NCBI RefSeq assembly: GCF_000632225.1
Contig: NZ_JFYV01000004.1
Coordinates: 43,944-107,943 of the forward strand
Direction: 5' to 3'
DNA length: 64,000 nt
From: Sphingomonas sp. RIT328
GTDB taxonomy: Bacteria > Pseudomonadota > Alphaproteobacteria > Sphingomonadales > Sphingomonadaceae
The notes below the pieces were generated by a model. That model did no database searches. It was not told the DNA's origin and saw nothing but the letters and a program-made list of their open reading frames with translations. The translations under genes were made by a program, and so were the position numbers. Positions 9,833 to 18,346 of the stretch are shown here, in pieces; the stretch's first letter is position 1, and each line of letters opens with the position of its first letter.

Positions 9833-9861
9833 ACAAGCGGCAATGCCTCCAAAACGTGTCA
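9833..9861 (-). promoter_or_regulatory. candidate promoter for the large TonB receptor
   Basis: Read on the minus strand there is a perfect TTGACA at 9861-9856, with a weak GCTTGT hexamer 17 nt downstream. This would place transcription start about 65 nt before the ATG at 9762. Upstream, between 9855 and 9920, TGTCA/TGACA pentamers recur several times in both orientations, which could form an operator. The -10 match is poor, so this is tentative. Confidence 0.3.
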
Positions 9862-9960
9862 ATCTTGTCATTTAGCTGTAATGTGTCGCCAAAATGACAC
9901 GATTGTGACCGCCGTCATGTCCAAATGTTGCGTTTACGTCAGCGCCGGTGTCCTGGCGCT

Positions 9961-11133
9961 TCAGCGCTCCACGCACATCGCGATGCCCATGCCGCCGCCG
10001 ATGCAGAGCGTCGCCAGCCCCTTCTTCGCATCGCGCTTCTGCATCTCGTAAAGCAGCGTGGTGAGCACGCGCGCGCCGCTCGCGCCGATCGGATGGCCGA
10101 TCGCGATCGCGCCGCCATTGACGTTGACCTTGTCGGCATCCCAGCCGAGCGCCTTGCCGACCGACAGCGCCTGCGCCGCGAACGCCTCATTGGCCTCGAT
10201 CAGGTCGAGATCGGCGAGCGTCCAGCCGGCCTTGTCGAGCGCCTTCTGCGAGGCGGGCACCGGCCCGATCCCCATCACCGACGGGTCGACGCCCGCGCTC
10301 GCCCAGCTGCGGATCGTCGCCAGCACCGGCGCGCCGCGCTTTGCGGCCTCCTCACGGCTCATCAGCACCAGCGCGGCGGCGCCGTCGTTGAGGCCGCTGG
10401 CATTGGCGGCGGTGACGGTGCCGTCCTTCTTGAACGCCGGGCGGACGCCGCCGACGCTCTCCAGAGTCGCGCCGGCGCGGATATATTCGTCGTCCGCCAC
10501 CACCGTGTCGCCCTTGCGGGCCTTGATCGTCACCGGCGCGATCTCGTCGGCGAAACGGCCGCCGGCGCGTGCCGCCTCCGCCTTGTTCTGGCTGGCGACG
10601 GCGAAGGCGTCCTGGTCGGCGCGCGTCACCTGATATTCCTCGGCGAGATTCTCGGCGGTGATGCCCATGTGATAGCCGTTGAACACGTCGGTGAGGCCGT
10701 CGACCACCATCGTGTCGACCAGGCTGATCGCGCCCATCTTGGTGCCGCCGCGCATCGTCTGTGCGTGCGCGCTCAGCGACATGCTCTCCTGGCCGCCGGC
10801 GACGACGATCGTCGCGTCGCCGGTCTGGATCGCCTGCGCGGCGAGCGCCACCGCGCGCAGCCCCGATCCGCACACCTGGTTGACGCCCCAGGCCGGCACC
10901 TCCTTGGGGATGCCCGCCGCCATCGACGCCTGCCGCGCCGGATTCTGGCCCTGCGCCGCGGTCAGCACCTGGCCGAGGATCACCTCGGACACGTCGGCGC
11001 CGTCGACGCCGGCCTGGGCGAGCGCCGCCTCGATCGCGATGCGGCCGAGCTCGTGCGCGGGGGTGGCGGCGAAGGCGCCCAGGAAGCTGCCGACGGGGGT
11101 GCGCTTGGCGGCGGCGATAACGATCTCGGTCAT
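9961..11133 (-). CDS. phaA: acetyl-CoA C-acetyltransferase (beta-ketothiolase)
   Basis: Biosynthetic thiolase of 390 aa that condenses two acetyl-CoA into acetoacetyl-CoA. The acylated Cys88 is in [10 protein letters not shown], His347 in GHPIGASG and the acid/base Cys377 in CIGGGMG. The length and motifs match PhaA/AtoB. It begins 7 nt after the end of the PHA synthase-like gene on the same strand, so the two are almost certainly one transcript. With divergent phaR next door this points to a PHA synthesis role. No acetoacetyl-CoA reductase (phaB) is present in the window. Confidence 0.93.
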   Translation of the reverse strand: MTEIVIAAAKRTPVGSFLGAFAATPAHELGRIAIEAALAQAGVDGADVSEVILGQVLTAAQGQNPARQASMAAGIPKEVPAWGVNQVCGSGLRAVALAAQAIQTGDATIVVAGGQESMSLSAHAQTMRGGTKMGAISLVDTMVVDGLTDVFNGYHMGITAENLAEEYQVTRADQDAFAVASQNKAEAARAGGRFADEIAPVTIKARKGDTVVADDEYIRAGATLESVGGVRPAFKKDGTVTAANASGLNDGAAALVLMSREEAAKRGAPVLATIRSWASAGVDPSVMGIGPVPASQKALDKAGWTLADLDLIEANEAFAAQALSVGKALGWDADKVNVNGGAIAIGHPIGASGARVLTTLLYEMQKRDAKKGLATLCIGGGMGIAMCVER

Positions 11134-11140
11134 GATGATC

Positions 11141-12220
11141 CTACTCCTTTGCGGCCTGTCTACCGCCCGGCAGCGCGGCGATCCAGTGCGCCAGCGGCTC
11201 CCACAGCATCGCCCGCCCGCGTCCGCCGACGATCATCCCGACATGGCCGAGGCCGAGGTCGCGCCGATCTTCAAGCCCGGCGGCGGTCGCCGCGGGGACG
11301 ATCCGGTCGGTGAGCGAGACGAACTCGACCGCGGGGCAGGTGAGGCGCTCCGGCCCGGCGGCGACGCCGCGGATCGGCCAGCCGCCGGTGCCGGGGCGGT
11401 CGGCGGCGACGAAGCCCTCGAACAGGTCGCGCGCCGCGGCGAGCGGCAGCGGCTCGCCGGCATTGGCCCAATCCTCGAGCCGGACGAAGGCGCGCGCCGC
11501 CGCGCCGTCCGGATCGAGCCGGCCGAACGATTCATATTTGGCGACGGTGCGCGCCGGGTCGAGCCGCCAGAAGCCCGCCTGCAACGCCTCCATCGGCAGC
11601 ACGCCGAGCGCCTCCGCGGTCGGCGCGGCGGCGTGCCACAGGTCGAGCATCGCCGGCGCGGCATCGCCATAGCCGGCGAAATGCCACGGCGCGGCGATCG
11701 TCGCGAGTCCCGCGACCTGCGTCGCCCCCGCCGCGGCGAGCGCCATCGTCCCGCCGAGGCAATAGCCGACCAGCACCGGCGGTTCGTCGAGCTGCTCGAT
11801 CAGCCGCAGCAGCAGCGATTCGACGTGGCCGGTCATGTCCATGTCGCGGTCTGCGGCCCCCGGCGATCCCCAGTCGACCAGCGCGACGCGGAATCCCTGT
11901 TGCGCCATCCAGCGGACCAGCGATGCCTCGCCGAGGTCGAGGATCGCCGGCGGATTGATCAGTGACGGCACGAACACCACCATGCGCCCGCGCCCGCCGT
12001 AATAGCGCAGCGACGCGCGCCCCGCGGTGGCGAGCGCCGGCATCGGCGCAGGCGGCGCGGGGCGGGGCGCCTGCTGATAGGCGGCGAGACCGGCCAGCGC
12101 GGCGGCGGTGCGCGCCGGCTCCGCCGCGGTTTCGCTGCGCAGCATCTCGAGGAACAGGGGCAACGGCCGCGGACCGTGTTGCGGTGCGAAAAATTGCGGC
12201 GTACCATCGGGATCAGTCAC
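11141..12220 (-). CDS. phaC: class III-like PHA synthase family alpha/beta hydrolase
   Basis: An alpha/beta hydrolase of 359 aa whose nucleophile is a cysteine in a PHA-synthase-type lipase box: GYCLGGT, Cys154. Asp305 (SLTDRIVP) and His326 (GHVGMIVGG) complete the triad. The size equals class III PhaC (about 355 aa), well short of class I enzymes (about 590 aa). Class III synthases normally need a PhaE partner, and none is seen here. Polymerisation of 3-hydroxyacyl-CoA is inferred from the Cys box and from the neighbours phaA and phaR. The start is a GTG at 12220; an ATG at codon 26 is an alternative that would widen the very short divergent region. Confidence 0.75.
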   Translation of the reverse strand: MTDPDGTPQFFAPQHGPRPLPLFLEMLRSETAAEPARTAAALAGLAAYQQAPRPAPPAPMPALATAGRASLRYYGGRGRMVVFVPSLINPPAILDLGEASLVRWMAQQGFRVALVDWGSPGAADRDMDMTGHVESLLLRLIEQLDEPPVLVGYCLGGTMALAAAGATQVAGLATIAAPWHFAGYGDAAPAMLDLWHAAAPTAEALGVLPMEALQAGFWRLDPARTVAKYESFGRLDPDGAAARAFVRLEDWANAGEPLPLAAARDLFEGFVAADRPGTGGWPIRGVAAGPERLTCPAVEFVSLTDRIVPAATAAGLEDRRDLGLGHVGMIVGGRGRAMLWEPLAHWIAALPGGRQAAKE

Positions 12221-12252
12221 GGCAACGCACCGTCGCGCAACAGGGGAGCGGT

Positions 12253-12810
12253 ATGAGGAAACAGGCCAGGGGCGACGGAATCGTCATCATCAAGAAATAC
12301 GCCAACCGGCGCCTCTACAATACCGAGACCTCGTCCTACATCACGCTCGACCATCTGGCGACGATGACCCGCGACGGCCGCGACTTCAAGGTCGTCGACG
12401 CCAAGACCGACGACGACATCACCCATAACGTGCTGACCCAGATCATCATGGAAGAGGAAAGCCGCGGCCAGACGATGCTGCCGGTCAGCTTCCTGCGCCA
12501 GCTCATCTCGATGTACGGCGATTCGATGCAGGCGATGGTGCCGGGCTATCTGGAGGCGTCGATGGACAGCTTCCGCCGCAACCAGGAACAGTTCAAATCG
12601 GCGGTCGAAGGCGCCTTCGCCCACTCGCCCTTCGCCGAGATCGCCAAGCGCAACCTGCAGATGTTCGAGGTCGCGGCGCAGGCGTTCCAGACCCCGGCGG
12701 CGGCGGTCGCGCCCGCCCCCGCCGCGCCGCCGGCGAGCAAGGACGACGAGATCGCCGCGCTCAAGGCCGAATTGTTGCGGCTGAAGGACAAGGTCGAAAA
12801 GCTCGGCTGA
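12253..12810 (+). CDS. phaR: polyhydroxyalkanoate synthesis repressor PhaR
   Basis: A PhaR-type regulator of 185 aa that binds both DNA and PHA granules and controls phasin and its own expression. The PHB/PHA accumulation regulator DNA-binding domain is at residues 8-70 (IIKKYANRRLYNTETSSYI, then ITHNVLTQII). The second accumulation domain follows at about 75-130. The C-terminus is an Ala/Pro linker and then a short coiled coil (DDEIAALKAELLRLKDKVEKL). The ATG at 12253 has AGGGGAG at a good spacing; the open frame extends upstream but lacks similarity. It is divergent from phaC, with only 32 nt between the called starts. Confidence 0.95.
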   Translation: MRKQARGDGIVIIKKYANRRLYNTETSSYITLDHLATMTRDGRDFKVVDAKTDDDITHNVLTQIIMEEESRGQTMLPVSFLRQLISMYGDSMQAMVPGYLEASMDSFRRNQEQFKSAVEGAFAHSPFAEIAKRNLQMFEVAAQAFQTPAAAVAPAPAAPPASKDDEIAALKAELLRLKDKVEKLG

Positions 12811-12813
12811 CCC

Positions 12814-12999
12814 ATGCCGCTCCTGTTCTGGGGCGCGGGCGGCACGGTACTGCTCGCGCTCGTCGCCGCCTTCGCCGACCGCCGTCGCCGGTTGCGCGCC
12901 GATCCCGACCGGGTCGGCCTCATCGACTGGCGGACGGTGCAGATGGCGGCGCTGCTCGCGACGATCCTGCTGGTCAGCCTCGGGCTGCACACGCGGTAG
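12814..12999 (+). CDS. small two-TM membrane protein
   Basis: A 61-aa hypothetical protein starting 3 nt after the phaR stop, so probably co-transcribed and translationally coupled. Residues 2-20 and about 45-58 are hydrophobic, separated by a basic loop (DRRRRLRADPDR). No family is recognised. Its position directly behind phaR suggests, without proof, a link to that transcript. Confidence 0.6.
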   Translation: MPLLFWGAGGTVLLALVAAFADRRRRLRADPDRVGLIDWRTVQMAALLATILLVSLGLHTR

Positions 13000-13029
13000 T
13001 TTTTTCTCTTCGACGCGGGGGCGTTTGGG

Positions 13030-13326
13030 TTCGCGCAGAGGCGCGGAGGGGTCCCGATCGGCGTGTAGCGCCTCTGCCGTTATGGCGACTTTGAATCGCC
13101 GGAACGATCAATCCTTCCGCGCCTCCGCGCCTCCGGGTGAACAATTTTTCTTCGCCCGCCGCTCATTCATAAGAAGCGGGGATGAGCCATTGGCGAGAAG
13201 AAGATAGGGTTCACGCGGAGGCGCGGAGATGTCTCTATTGCCGCGCACGATTTGCCCCAGTCCTACGAGTGAGGTGGGGCTGCTGGCGCAGCCATTGTCT
13301 CTGCGTCCTCTGCGCCTCTGCGCGCA
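13030..13326. repeat. two tandem copies of a GGTTCACGCGGAGGCGCGGAG-type inverted element
   Basis: The 335-nt gap between the small membrane protein and the protease gene has no supported gene. It holds four variants of one motif: forward-type copies at about 13030-13049 and 13208-13228, and reverse-complement-type copies at about 13117-13142 and 13298-13326. They form two head-to-head pairs, each about 115 nt. The same motif recurs at 24910-25021, 45427-45673, 53855-53890 and 56661-56880. Confidence 0.75.
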
Positions 13327-13334
13327 TCAAATCT

Positions 13335-14516
13335 TCAGTAGAATTGCCGCAGCGTCAAGGTCCGCACCGTCCCGTCGCACAGGCCGAGCCGCACCACCGT
13401 TCCCGGCGTACCGATCGCCCATTTCGCCAGCGCGCTCGTCGGATAGTCGGCCGTTACCGGCGCGTCGTTGATCCGGCAGATCGTCTCGCCGGCGCGCCAG
13501 CCCGCCGCCGCCGCCGGTCCGCCGCGCATGACGTGCAGCACCTTGAGCCGGTCGCGCGTCAGCCCGACGAGCAGCCCGCTGGTCGAGCGCAGCGGCGGCG
13601 CATCCGCATCGGGGCCGGGCTTGAGCACCATCCGCCCGGCGCCGGGGTCGAGCAGCACCCGATAGCTCTGCAACAGCCCCGATCCGACCCGACCGGCGAC
13701 GCCGATCGTCTCCGAAAAGCCCGCGGGCGGCTCGACGCGCGTCTCGACATTGCGGATCTGCTGCTGGCCGATCTCGACCGCCGGCAGGATGGCGAGCGTG
13801 CTCACCGTCTCGCCGGCGAGGCCGAAGGAGATGGTCGTCGTCGTCGGCAGCTTGGCGATGCCCGCACTCGCCGCCGACGCCGCCGACAGCGTCAGCGCCG
13901 ACCCGTCGCCGGTGTCGACGATCATCGGCGACAGCCGCTTGCCCGCGATCGTCGCGCTGCTCTCATAGACGCGGCGCCCGGCCGAGATGGTCAGCGGCGC
14001 GATCGCGCCGACGAACGGCAGCCGCCCCGACGGGAGCAGGCGGAAGCGGTGATTGGCATAATCGATGTCGAGCGCATGGCCGCCGGTGACGTCGCGGCCG
14101 ATCAGCATGTCGACCGCCTGTGCGCTGCCGGTGGCGAGCGCCGGTAGATCGGCGACGGTGACGCCGCCGCCGCTGCGCGTCAGCCCGCCGATCACCAGCC
14201 GCCGGGTCGGCAGCCAGCCGACCGCCACCGCGCCGTTGCCGCCGCCGCCGATCGCCGTCGCCTGTCCGTCGGCGGTGATCCGCGCCGGATCGGCGGCGGC
14301 GGATTTGCTCGCCAGCACCGAATAACTCACGCCGGTATCGAGGATTGCGGTCACGGGGCGCGCATCGAGCGTCAGCGTGAAGCGGATCTGGTTGCCCGGG
14401 GTGAGATCGAACGGCACCCAGCGCGCTTCGCTGTCGGCGGCGAGCGTCGCCACGCCTTCGCGCACCGGAGGCACGGGCGCGGCGGCGATCAGCAGCAGGG
14501 GAAGAAACAGACGCAT
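13335..14516 (-). CDS. secreted two-lobed retropepsin-like aspartic protease with PDZ domain
   Basis: A protein of 393 aa with a signal peptide (MRLFLPLLLIAAAPVPP). It has two aspartyl protease motifs: Asp60 in ILDTGVSYSVL and Asp201 in IVDTGDGSALTL. This is the tandem arrangement of a single-chain, pepsin-like enzyme rather than a one-motif retroviral dimer. Residues about 295-385 look like a PDZ domain (SGLLVGLTRD, VLHVMRGGPAAAAGWRAGETI). It is probably periplasmic and could degrade envelope proteins or peptides. Both catalytic Asp residues are retained. It is monocistronic, with a repeat-filled region downstream. Confidence 0.8.
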   Translation of the reverse strand: MRLFLPLLLIAAAPVPPVREGVATLAADSEARWVPFDLTPGNQIRFTLTLDARPVTAILDTGVSYSVLASKSAAADPARITADGQATAIGGGGNGAVAVGWLPTRRLVIGGLTRSGGGVTVADLPALATGSAQAVDMLIGRDVTGGHALDIDYANHRFRLLPSGRLPFVGAIAPLTISAGRRVYESSATIAGKRLSPMIVDTGDGSALTLSAASAASAGIAKLPTTTTISFGLAGETVSTLAILPAVEIGQQQIRNVETRVEPPAGFSETIGVAGRVGSGLLQSYRVLLDPGAGRMVLKPGPDADAPPLRSTSGLLVGLTRDRLKVLHVMRGGPAAAAGWRAGETICRINDAPVTADYPTSALAKWAIGTPGTVVRLGLCDGTVRTLTLRQFY

Positions 14517-14672
14517 CGCCGGACCCTAACGACGGATCGCCGACGCCGCCACAAAGGCTTGGGGGCAGGGTGGCATCAACCCGGTCGAGGATCGGGCCGA
14601 ATGTCGCTCGATGCTTGTGCAGGCATGGCCCTGGCGCGATCCACCCACCCATCACCGCCGTCATCGCGGTGA

Positions 14673-15131
14673 ATGACAGCCGCCGCCGCGTCGCCTAAGG
14701 GATTGCGCGTGACGTCGCTCCGCCGCCTGTTGCTGGATCATCGCGCGCTGGCGGCGTGGCTGCTGGCGCTGGCGCTCGCCGTGCGGCTGCTCGTGCCGGC
14801 GGGCTATATGATCGATCGGGTCGATGGCCGGCCGGTGCTGGCGATCTGTAGCGGTTATGGGCCGGTGCGCGCCGCGCCGATGGCCATGACGATGCCGATG
14901 GCGCATGCCGGTGCCGGCCATGACGCGCAGGGCGCACCGCATCCGGTCGCGGACAGCCCTTGCCCGTTCGGCGCGCTCGCGCAGGCCGTCGCGCTGCCGG
15001 TCGTGCCGCTGCTGCTCGCGCTCGCGATCGCCTTTGCGATGGCGCTGGCGATGCGGCCGCACCGCCGGCCGGTCCTGCCCGACCGCATCTACCCCCGCCC
15101 GCCGCTGCGCGGACCGCCGCGCCCCGCCTGA
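14673..15131 (+). CDS. DUF2946-like protein upstream of TonB receptor
   Basis: A protein of up to 152 aa resembling the short DUF2946 membrane/secreted proteins found before metal-related TonB receptors. There is a hydrophobic segment at about residues 26-46 (AWLLALALAVRLLVPAGYM), then a Met/His-rich stretch (AMTMPMAHAGAGH), a DSPCPF motif and a second hydrophobic helix (PVVPLLLALAIAFAMALAM). It ends in PPLRGPPRPA. Met/His-rich segments often contact copper, but a copper role is inference. The ATG at 14673 is given; a GTG at 14709 is an equally good start. It lies 64 nt upstream of the receptor gene. Confidence 0.7.
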   Translation: MTAAAASPKGLRVTSLRRLLLDHRALAAWLLALALAVRLLVPAGYMIDRVDGRPVLAICSGYGPVRAAPMAMTMPMAHAGAGHDAQGAPHPVADSPCPFGALAQAVALPVVPLLLALAIAFAMALAMRPHRRPVLPDRIYPRPPLRGPPRPA

Positions 15132-15195
15132 TCCGACCTTTGCCTTCATGACGGCGCGCGCCAGCGGGTGCGCGCCTGGATCAGGACGAATATCA

Positions 15196-17229
15196 ATGCA
15201 CCTCAGACCAACCGCGGCAGCGGCGGGCCTTGCGCTCGCGCTGGCGAGCCCGGCATCCGCACAACAGGACGACGCCACGCGACCATCGGCGACGCAGGAC
15301 ACCAGTTTCTCGGTCGGCGACATCGTCGTCACCGCCGGCGAGATGATGCGCGCGCCGAGCAACGTCGTCACCTCGATCGACCGGCTCGGCGGCGATGTCG
15401 CGCAGCGGCAGAATGTCGACAACAGCTGGGAATTGTTCGCGCGCCTGCCCGGCGTGTCGCTGACCGACTTCAACCAGGGCACCACCTCGGGCCGCTTCTC
15501 GATCCGCGGCTTTAACGGCGAGGGCGAGATCAACGCGGTCAAGCTGCTGATCGACGGCGTGCCGAGCAATGCCAACGACGGCAGCATGCCGCTGATCGAC
15601 GCGGTGATGCCGCTCGACATCGCGCAGATCGAGCTGGTCCGCGGCACCGCCGACCCGCGCTACGGCCTCCACGCGATCGCCGGCAGCGCCGATATCGCGA
15701 CGCGGATCGGCGGCAATTACCTCGACATGCGCGCGCTCGGCGGCGCGTTCGGCACCGCCGACGGACAAGTGTCGGCGGGGGTCGAGACCGGCCGGTTCAG
15801 CCAGAATTACGCGCTCGGCTACCGGCATAGCGACGGCTATCGCGATCATGCCGGGCTCGATCGGCTGAGCTTCGCGGGCAAATGGTTCTACGACTGGGGC
15901 GGGGTGCGGCTCGGCGGCATCGCCCGCTATGCGCAGACGCGCGCCGACGAACCCGGCTATCTGACCGATGCCGATGCCTATCGCGACCGCCGCCTGTCCT
16001 ATCCCGTCTCGGCGAGCGACGGCGGCCGGCGGCAGACGGGCCAGTACAGCCTTCACCTCGATGCCGATCTCGCCCCGACGCTGGCGCTGACCGCCAAGGG
16101 CTATGCCAGCAGCCTCGACGACGATCGCTACGTCCGCTTCTCGGCGACCGTCGCGCAGCAGCGGCGGCTGACGCAGGAGCAGCAATACGGCGGACTCGCC
16201 GCGCTCCATTACCATCCGCAGGTCGGCTTTCTGCACCGGCTGATGATCGAGGTCGGCGGCGACGTACAGCGGCAGGACAACCAGAGCCTGCGCTGGCTGA
16301 CCGCCGACCGCCGCATCACCAGCCAGACACGCGATCAGGCCTTCGGTCTGACGATCGCCGGCGGCTATGCGCAGGCGGTGATCGAGCCGGTCGGGTGGCT
16401 CAGCATCACCCCGGGCTGGCGCATCGACACGGTGTCGGGATCGCTGCGCAACCGCCTCAACGGATTACGCTATCCCATCAACGATTACGGCACGATCAGC
16501 CAGCCCAAGCTCAGCGTCGCGGTCATGCCGCTCGCCGGCCTTACCGCTTACGGCAATTACGGGCGGACGTTCCAGATCGGCGTCGGCGCGGGCTCCTATC
16601 GCGTGCCGCCGCGGATCACCAATCTCGCGCCGTCGATCAACGAAGGCTGGGAGGCAGGCGTCAAATATGCACGTGGCCGCTGGCTCGAGACGCGGGTCGC
16701 GCTGTGGCAGCAGACCGCGAGCGGCGAGATCAAGCGCCGGCTCAACGATCCCTCGGGCGACAGCGACAATCTCGGCAGGACACGCCGGCGCGGGGTCGAC
16801 GTCCAGCTCAACCTGACGCCGGTGCGCGGCGCGACGCTGTGGGGCGCCTATTCCTACCAGCATGCGCGGATCGTCACCCCCGATCCGGCGACGCCGTCGC
16901 AGGCGGGCAATTGGATCGACCATGTCCCCCAGAACCTGTTCTCGGGCGGTGTCGACCTCGTCCCCGCCGAACGCTGGCGGCTGTCGCTGTCGGGCAACGG
17001 CCAGTCGAGCTATCATCTCACCCCGGCCAACAGCCTGCCGCGCTATGGCGATTATCTGGTGGTCAACGGTGAGGTGGCGTGGCGGCTGCGACCGCAGCTG
17101 GAGCTCGCCGCGCAGCTCAAGAACATCGGCAACCGGCATTACGAATATGCGTGGTACGACGGCACGCAGGTGCTGCACTCGCCCGCCGATCCGCGCGCGC
17201 TCTACGGCAGCCTGCGGCTGACGCTGTGA
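15196..17229 (+). CDS. TonB-dependent receptor (metal/siderophore type)
   Basis: TonB receptor of 677 aa. The start is ATG at 15196 with AGGA upstream; longer open frame before this is in another gene. The signal peptide is MHLRPTAAAAGLALALASPASA, followed by the TonB-box region DIVVTAGEM near residue 48. The plug (FARLPGVSL, FSIRGFNGEG, LLIDGVPSNANDG) and barrel end in the YGSLRLTL strand. The 4-nt overlap with the PepSY gene behind it, and the DUF2946 gene ahead, place it in a three-gene metal-uptake cassette. The substrate (iron chelate or copper) cannot be told from sequence alone. Confidence 0.92.
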   Translation: MHLRPTAAAAGLALALASPASAQQDDATRPSATQDTSFSVGDIVVTAGEMMRAPSNVVTSIDRLGGDVAQRQNVDNSWELFARLPGVSLTDFNQGTTSGRFSIRGFNGEGEINAVKLLIDGVPSNANDGSMPLIDAVMPLDIAQIELVRGTADPRYGLHAIAGSADIATRIGGNYLDMRALGGAFGTADGQVSAGVETGRFSQNYALGYRHSDGYRDHAGLDRLSFAGKWFYDWGGVRLGGIARYAQTRADEPGYLTDADAYRDRRLSYPVSASDGGRRQTGQYSLHLDADLAPTLALTAKGYASSLDDDRYVRFSATVAQQRRLTQEQQYGGLAALHYHPQVGFLHRLMIEVGGDVQRQDNQSLRWLTADRRITSQTRDQAFGLTIAGGYAQAVIEPVGWLSITPGWRIDTVSGSLRNRLNGLRYPINDYGTISQPKLSVAVMPLAGLTAYGNYGRTFQIGVGAGSYRVPPRITNLAPSINEGWEAGVKYARGRWLETRVALWQQTASGEIKRRLNDPSGDSDNLGRTRRRGVDVQLNLTPVRGATLWGAYSYQHARIVTPDPATPSQAGNWIDHVPQNLFSGGVDLVPAERWRLSLSGNGQSSYHLTPANSLPRYGDYLVVNGEVAWRLRPQLELAAQLKNIGNRHYEYAWYDGTQVLHSPADPRALYGSLRLTL

Positions 17230-18338
17230 GCGCGCGCGGTATCGTCCGCCGGGTGCATCTGTGGCTGGGGCTGAGCGTCGGCGCATTGTTCGTGCTGACC
17301 GGGCTGACCGGCAGCCTGCTCGTCTTCTACCCGGCGATCGACGGTGCGCTGCACCCCGGCCTCGCGCGGGTGGCGGCGGGCGCACGGCCGGCGTCGTGGC
17401 AGGCGGTATATGACGCGCTGCGCCGCGCCGAACCGGGGCGTGACGGGGCATGGCGGATCGAGGTGACGCCCGACGGCGGGCCGATCCCGGTCCGCTATTA
17501 CGCCGCCCGCGAGACGCGCGCGCGTGCCTTCGCGCCGCTGATGCTGTGGCTCGATCCGGTACGGCTGACGGTGGTGCGGCGCGGTTTCTGGGGCGGCTAT
17601 GCGACGACCTGGCTCTACGATCTCCATTACCGGCTGCTGCTCAAAAAGCCGGGGGCGCTGGTGATGGGGATCGCCGGGATCGTCATGCTGGCGATGCTGG
17701 TCAGCGGATTGTGGGCGTGGTGGCCGCGACCCGGCGGCTGGCGACGCTCGCTTGCGTGGAAGCGGGAGGCGGCGCGCTCGCGGCGCCTGTACGACTGGCA
17801 CAAATGGGCGGGGATCGGCAGCGCCCTGGTGCTGGTCGTCGTCGCCGCGACCGGCGTGCTGCTCGACCTGCCCGATCAGGTCCATCCGCTCGTCGCGCGC
17901 GCCTCGCCGCTGTTCGCGACGCCGCGGCTGCGCAGCGTCCCGAACGGCCCGCCGCTGCCGCTCGATACGCTGGTCGACCGCGCGGAGCGGGCGCTGCCTG
18001 GCGGCGCGCTGGCGTGGATCGAGACGCCGGCGGACGCGCATGGCGTGGTGCGCGTCAACCTCGCGCTGCCGGGCGAGCCGAGCCGCCGCTTCCCGCGCAG
18101 CAACGTCTGGCTCGATCCCTATACCGGGCGGGTGCTCGCGGTGCGCGACGCGCGGCGCGACGGCGGCGGCGATACGCTGCTCGACTGGCTGCACCCGCTG
18201 CACGATGGCGAGGCCTTCGGACTGGCGGGACGCTGGCTGGCGTTCGTCTCCGGGCTGGTGCCGGCGGTGCTGTTCGTCACCGGTGTGTGGCGGTGGCGGG
18301 GGCGGGGGCGGGCTCGAGCGAGGGCGGAGGCGCGCTAG
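17226..18338 (+). CDS. PepSY-associated TM protein (reductase/transport partner of TonB receptor)
   Basis: Inner-membrane PepSY-TM protein of 370 aa, usually found behind iron-chelate TonB receptors and thought to reduce or release the imported metal. It starts at GTG 17226, which overlaps the receptor stop (GTGA). TM segments are at about residues 10-35 (WLGLSVGALFVLTGLTGSLL), 140-165, 195-220 and near the C-terminus. The long soluble loops between them hold the PepSY-type folds (RRVHLWLG, LYDLHYRLLL, LYDWHKWAG, LLDWLHPLHDGEAFG). Conserved His residues in LHYRLL, DWHKW and LHPLHDG may bind haem or metal. Confidence 0.85.
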   Translation: MSARGIVRRVHLWLGLSVGALFVLTGLTGSLLVFYPAIDGALHPGLARVAAGARPASWQAVYDALRRAEPGRDGAWRIEVTPDGGPIPVRYYAARETRARAFAPLMLWLDPVRLTVVRRGFWGGYATTWLYDLHYRLLLKKPGALVMGIAGIVMLAMLVSGLWAWWPRPGGWRRSLAWKREAARSRRLYDWHKWAGIGSALVLVVVAATGVLLDLPDQVHPLVARASPLFATPRLRSVPNGPPLPLDTLVDRAERALPGGALAWIETPADAHGVVRVNLALPGEPSRRFPRSNVWLDPYTGRVLAVRDARRDGGGDTLLDWLHPLHDGEAFGLAGRWLAFVSGLVPAVLFVTGVWRWRGRGRARARAEAR

Positions 18339-18346
18339 GCGCCGCC

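Noticed and set aside
7348..9897. 849-codon open frame antisense to the large TonB receptor
   Set aside because: Mirror of the receptor coding frame in GC-rich DNA; composition is dominated by Arg, Ala, Val, Glu and Asp, and no family features are seen.
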